DNA from: Hydrogenimonas sp.
GTDB lineage: Bacteria > Campylobacterota > Campylobacteria > Campylobacterales > Hydrogenimonadaceae
NCBI GenBank assembly: GCA_003978765.1
Contig: QNYO01000036.1
Coordinates: 1 to 38,872, forward strand
Direction of reading: 5' to 3'
Length of the DNA stretch: 38,872 bases
This document shows positions 36,957 through 38,872 of the stretch, one piece after another. Within the stretch, counting starts at the first letter, position 1. Every line of letters starts with the position of its first letter. A model generated the notes under the pieces. The model was not told where the DNA came from. It worked only from the letters and a program-made list of their open reading frames with translations, and searched no databases. The position numbers were made by a program, and so were the translations under genes.

Positions 36957-37980
36957 TTTTGATCTCTCTGGAGACAAAACATTTATTATTGCAGAGCTTT
37001 CTGGCAACCATCATGGAAATCTACAGACGGCACTTGATACGATTCAAGCAGCTAAAGAGATTGGTGCTGATGCCATTAAACTACAAACCTATACAGCTGA
37101 TACAATCACTCTTGATTGTGATAAAGAAGAGTTTGTGATTAAAGGAGGAACACTTTGGGATCATACAACACTCTATGATCTTTACAAAAAAGCCTATACT
37201 CCTTGGGAATGGCATGAAGAGCTCTTCAACTACGCTAGAAAAATTGGTATCGATATCTTCTCATCTCCTTTTGACAAAAGTGCTGTCGATTTCTTAGAAC
37301 AGTTCAACCCAAGTGCCTATAAAATCGCATCGTTTGAAATAACAGACTATGAGCTGGTCCGCTACACTGCATCCAAGGGTCGTCCGATGATTATCTCTAC
37401 TGGTATCGCCACAATTGATGAAATTCAAGATGCTGTTGATATCTGTCGAAGTGAAGGAAATAATGATATTGTACTGCTTAAGTGTACTAGTGCATATCCT
37501 GCTCCACTTGAAGAGGCCAATCTAAAAACTATTCCAAATCTTGCTGAAACCTTTGGCGTTATTGCAGGATTTTCTGACCATACGTTAGGTATTACTGCAC
37601 CGATTGCTGCTGTAACACTTGGTGCAAAAGTCATCGAAAAACACTTTATCCTCGATAAAAGTATTGGAGGACCTGACGCAGACTTTTCACTGGATAAAGA
37701 AGAGTTTGCTCAAATGGTTCAAGCTGTTAGAGATACAGAAAAGCTCTTAGGAAGAGTTGACTACTCTATGACAGAGAAAAAAAAGAAAAGTAGGCAATTT
37801 GCAAGAAGTCTTTATATAGCTGAGGATATCAGACAAGGGGAAATCTTTACAGAAAAAAATATCCGCTCTGTACGACCTGGCTATGGTCTTCATCCTAAAT
37901 ATTTTAAAGAAATTATTGGGAAAAAAGCAAAAAGAGACCTTACCAAGGGTACTGCATTAAAATGGAGAGATGTTCAATGA
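36943..37980 (+). CDS. pseI: Pseudaminic acid synthase
   Basis: The 345-residue NeuB-family enzyme condenses 6-deoxy-AltdiNAc with phosphoenolpyruvate to form pseudaminic acid. The TIM barrel shows IIAELSGNHHGNLQTALDTI, DAIKLQTYTADTITLD, FDIFSSPFDKSAVDFL-type segment (here IFSSPFDKSAVDFLEQ), STGIATIDEIQDAV, FSDHTLGITAPIAAVTLGA and VIEKHFIL. The C-terminal SAF (antifreeze-like) domain covers about 285-345 (RSLYIAEDIRQGEIFTEKNI). Features favour PseI over NeuB and LegI. The stop overlaps the next gene by ATGA. Confidence 0.94.
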   Translation: MKIGNFDLSGDKTFIIAELSGNHHGNLQTALDTIQAAKEIGADAIKLQTYTADTITLDCDKEEFVIKGGTLWDHTTLYDLYKKAYTPWEWHEELFNYARKIGIDIFSSPFDKSAVDFLEQFNPSAYKIASFEITDYELVRYTASKGRPMIISTGIATIDEIQDAVDICRSEGNNDIVLLKCTSAYPAPLEEANLKTIPNLAETFGVIAGFSDHTLGITAPIAAVTLGAKVIEKHFILDKSIGGPDADFSLDKEEFAQMVQAVRDTEKLLGRVDYSMTEKKKKSRQFARSLYIAEDIRQGEIFTEKNIRSVRPGYGLHPKYFKEIIGKKAKRDLTKGTALKWRDVQ

Positions 37981-38744
37981 AAAAAACACTTGTTTGGGGA
38001 TTTGAGTGGGAAAGCCAAATTGAGGCTATTAAAAATATTCATCATAAAGGACTCATTGAAGTCAAAGGTTGGGTTATCAGTCCATCCCAACAATCAAGAG
38101 TTATCAATGGACTTGATATGATTAATATACGATATCTACGTCTTGAAAAACATAACTTTTCAGGCAAAGCTCATTACCTTTATGATGATGTTAAAACAGC
38201 ATGTTTAGAGAAGTTTATTGAAATGTACTCACGTAATCACTTTACAGAGTCATTCGACTATATCGATTTTCTTCAAGCATTCAATCTTTTTTATGACTAT
38301 TTTGCAACCCTTTTAATAGAACGTAATATTGAACTTATACTCTTTTCATATTTACCACATTTTGGAGATGACTTAATTCTCTATACTCTGGCCAAAAAAC
38401 TTGGAGTCACAACTGTCATCTATTATCAATCTCATATTCCTAATCGTCTCTATTATATGCTTGATATGGATGACTATGGCCGATTTGAAACGATTCCTCT
38501 TCGTTTCGACCATCCATATATATCGATTGAAAAAAAATATGAAAAAGAACACTTCTATATGAAAAAGAAGAGATTGGATGTCCCATGTACTCCAAGATTT
38601 CTCAAAGAGATACGGCGTATCGTCTTTAGACGAAGAAACCGTATAGGCTTCCTTAATGCATTAAAACTTCAAAGAGACTGTATTCGCTATAAAAAGAATC
38701 TCAAAAAACACTCTATCAATCACATTGACTTTAGGAGAGGCTAA
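37977..38744 (+). pseudogene. N-terminal half of a capsule/surface-polysaccharide biosynthesis protein, cut off at an apparent inversion joint
   Basis: The 255-residue frame starts at ATG 37977 (overlap ATGA with pseI, GGAGAG upstream). It carries features of large surface-carbohydrate proteins: an N-terminal alpha/beta part (VWGFEWESQIEAI, EVKGWVISPS) and the segment LILFSYLPHFGDDLILYTLAKKLGVTTVIYYQSHIPNR. Such proteins normally continue into a C-terminal domain with LP..W...VKE.P and a later TGTxGxEA motif. Here the frame ends after about 250 residues, and the expected type of continuation is found on the opposite strand directly beyond (38661-38870). The product is probably truncated in this orientation, or switchable. 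Alternatively it is a short intact protein. Family reading is by eye. Confidence 0.55.
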
Positions 38745-38870
38745 TACAACATTTTTGATACGTGAGAGTCTTTCAAAAAAGAGTGGACCACGATATTTTT
38801 GTAACTGTTTTGGGTTCTCTTTGACAACAATTTTCCAATCTTTGGGAAGAAGAGTATGCAGTATTTCAAT
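38661..38870 (-). pseudogene. Inverted fragment encoding part of the C-terminal domain of the same protein family
   Basis: The frame enters from beyond the window end and reads on the minus strand for 69 codons. It starts (in window) with [20 protein letters not shown] and continues through [17 protein letters not shown] to VNVID, then loses family character (RVFFEILF) and stops at 38661. The LP.dW..vVKE.P and the NV.L segments are typical of the capsule-synthesis domain that should follow the plus-strand gene. The loss of similarity near 38710-38725 marks the probable joint. It could be the end of an inverted segment of the neighbouring gene or a truncated paralogue. Confidence 0.5.
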
Positions 38871-38872
38871 AG

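Overview
The window most likely comes from the chromosome of a Campylobacterota bacterium (Epsilonproteobacteria, of the Sulfurimonas/Sulfuricurvum/Sulfurovum kind). This is an inference from gene order and protein character: prmA-ftsH next to pssA, waaC followed by htrB, a pseudaminic acid (pse) operon, very tight gene packing with TAATG/ATGA overlaps, and moderately AT-rich coding. No tRNA, rRNA, insertion sequence or CRISPR array was seen.

Layout. (1) 27-3425, minus: a two-gene operon for a small outer-membrane barrel and a 952-residue Ig-repeat lipoprotein. (2) 3586-8343, plus: a DUF190 + CrcB fluoride-channel pair, a 71-residue Cys-containing protein, serS, and a large membrane-anchored TPR protein. 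(3) 8383-16790, minus: a housekeeping block read as PDC-sensor membrane protein, hisH, hisA, then a small coupled ORF, prmA, ftsH, a degenerate Psd homologue, pssA, a 26-codon ORF and leuA. (4) 16910-21663: a TraF/FadL-like outer-membrane protein on minus, then on plus a second lipoprotein + outer-membrane barrel pair. (5) 21777-31494, plus: twelve overlapping genes that form an almost complete type II secretion system in the order L-M-N-C-D-E-F-G-H-I-J-K, with short L, M and N; the prepilin peptidase is not in the window. (6) 31536-33430: waaC and htrB, for lipopolysaccharide core and lipid A. (7) 33487-38744: pseB-pseC-pseF-pseH-pseI, for CMP-pseudaminic acid, without pseG, ending in a surface-carbohydrate gene.

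How it fits together. Much of the window concerns the cell envelope: phospholipid synthesis, LOS core and lipid A, a nonulosonic acid for flagellin or surface glycans, a type II secretion machine, and two lipoprotein/barrel modules beside that machine which could be its clients or surface structures (inference).

The most unusual signal is at the right edge. The last plus-strand gene (37977-38744) looks like the N-terminal half of a capsule/surface-polysaccharide protein. Immediately after it, on the opposite strand (38661-38870), an open frame encodes what looks like a later part of the same family ([15 protein letters not shown] region). That arrangement suggests an inversion with one end inside the gene, possibly a phase-variable DNA switch, although a truncated convergent paralogue or an assembly error is also possible. 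Other points of interest are the Psd homologue without its catalytic residues, the missing pseG, and two small ORFs upstream of leuA and prmA.

Start codons were moved from the longest frame where a Shine-Dalgarno sequence supports a later ATG; these cases are stated in the entries. All family assignments rest on motif reading by eye, not on database searches.
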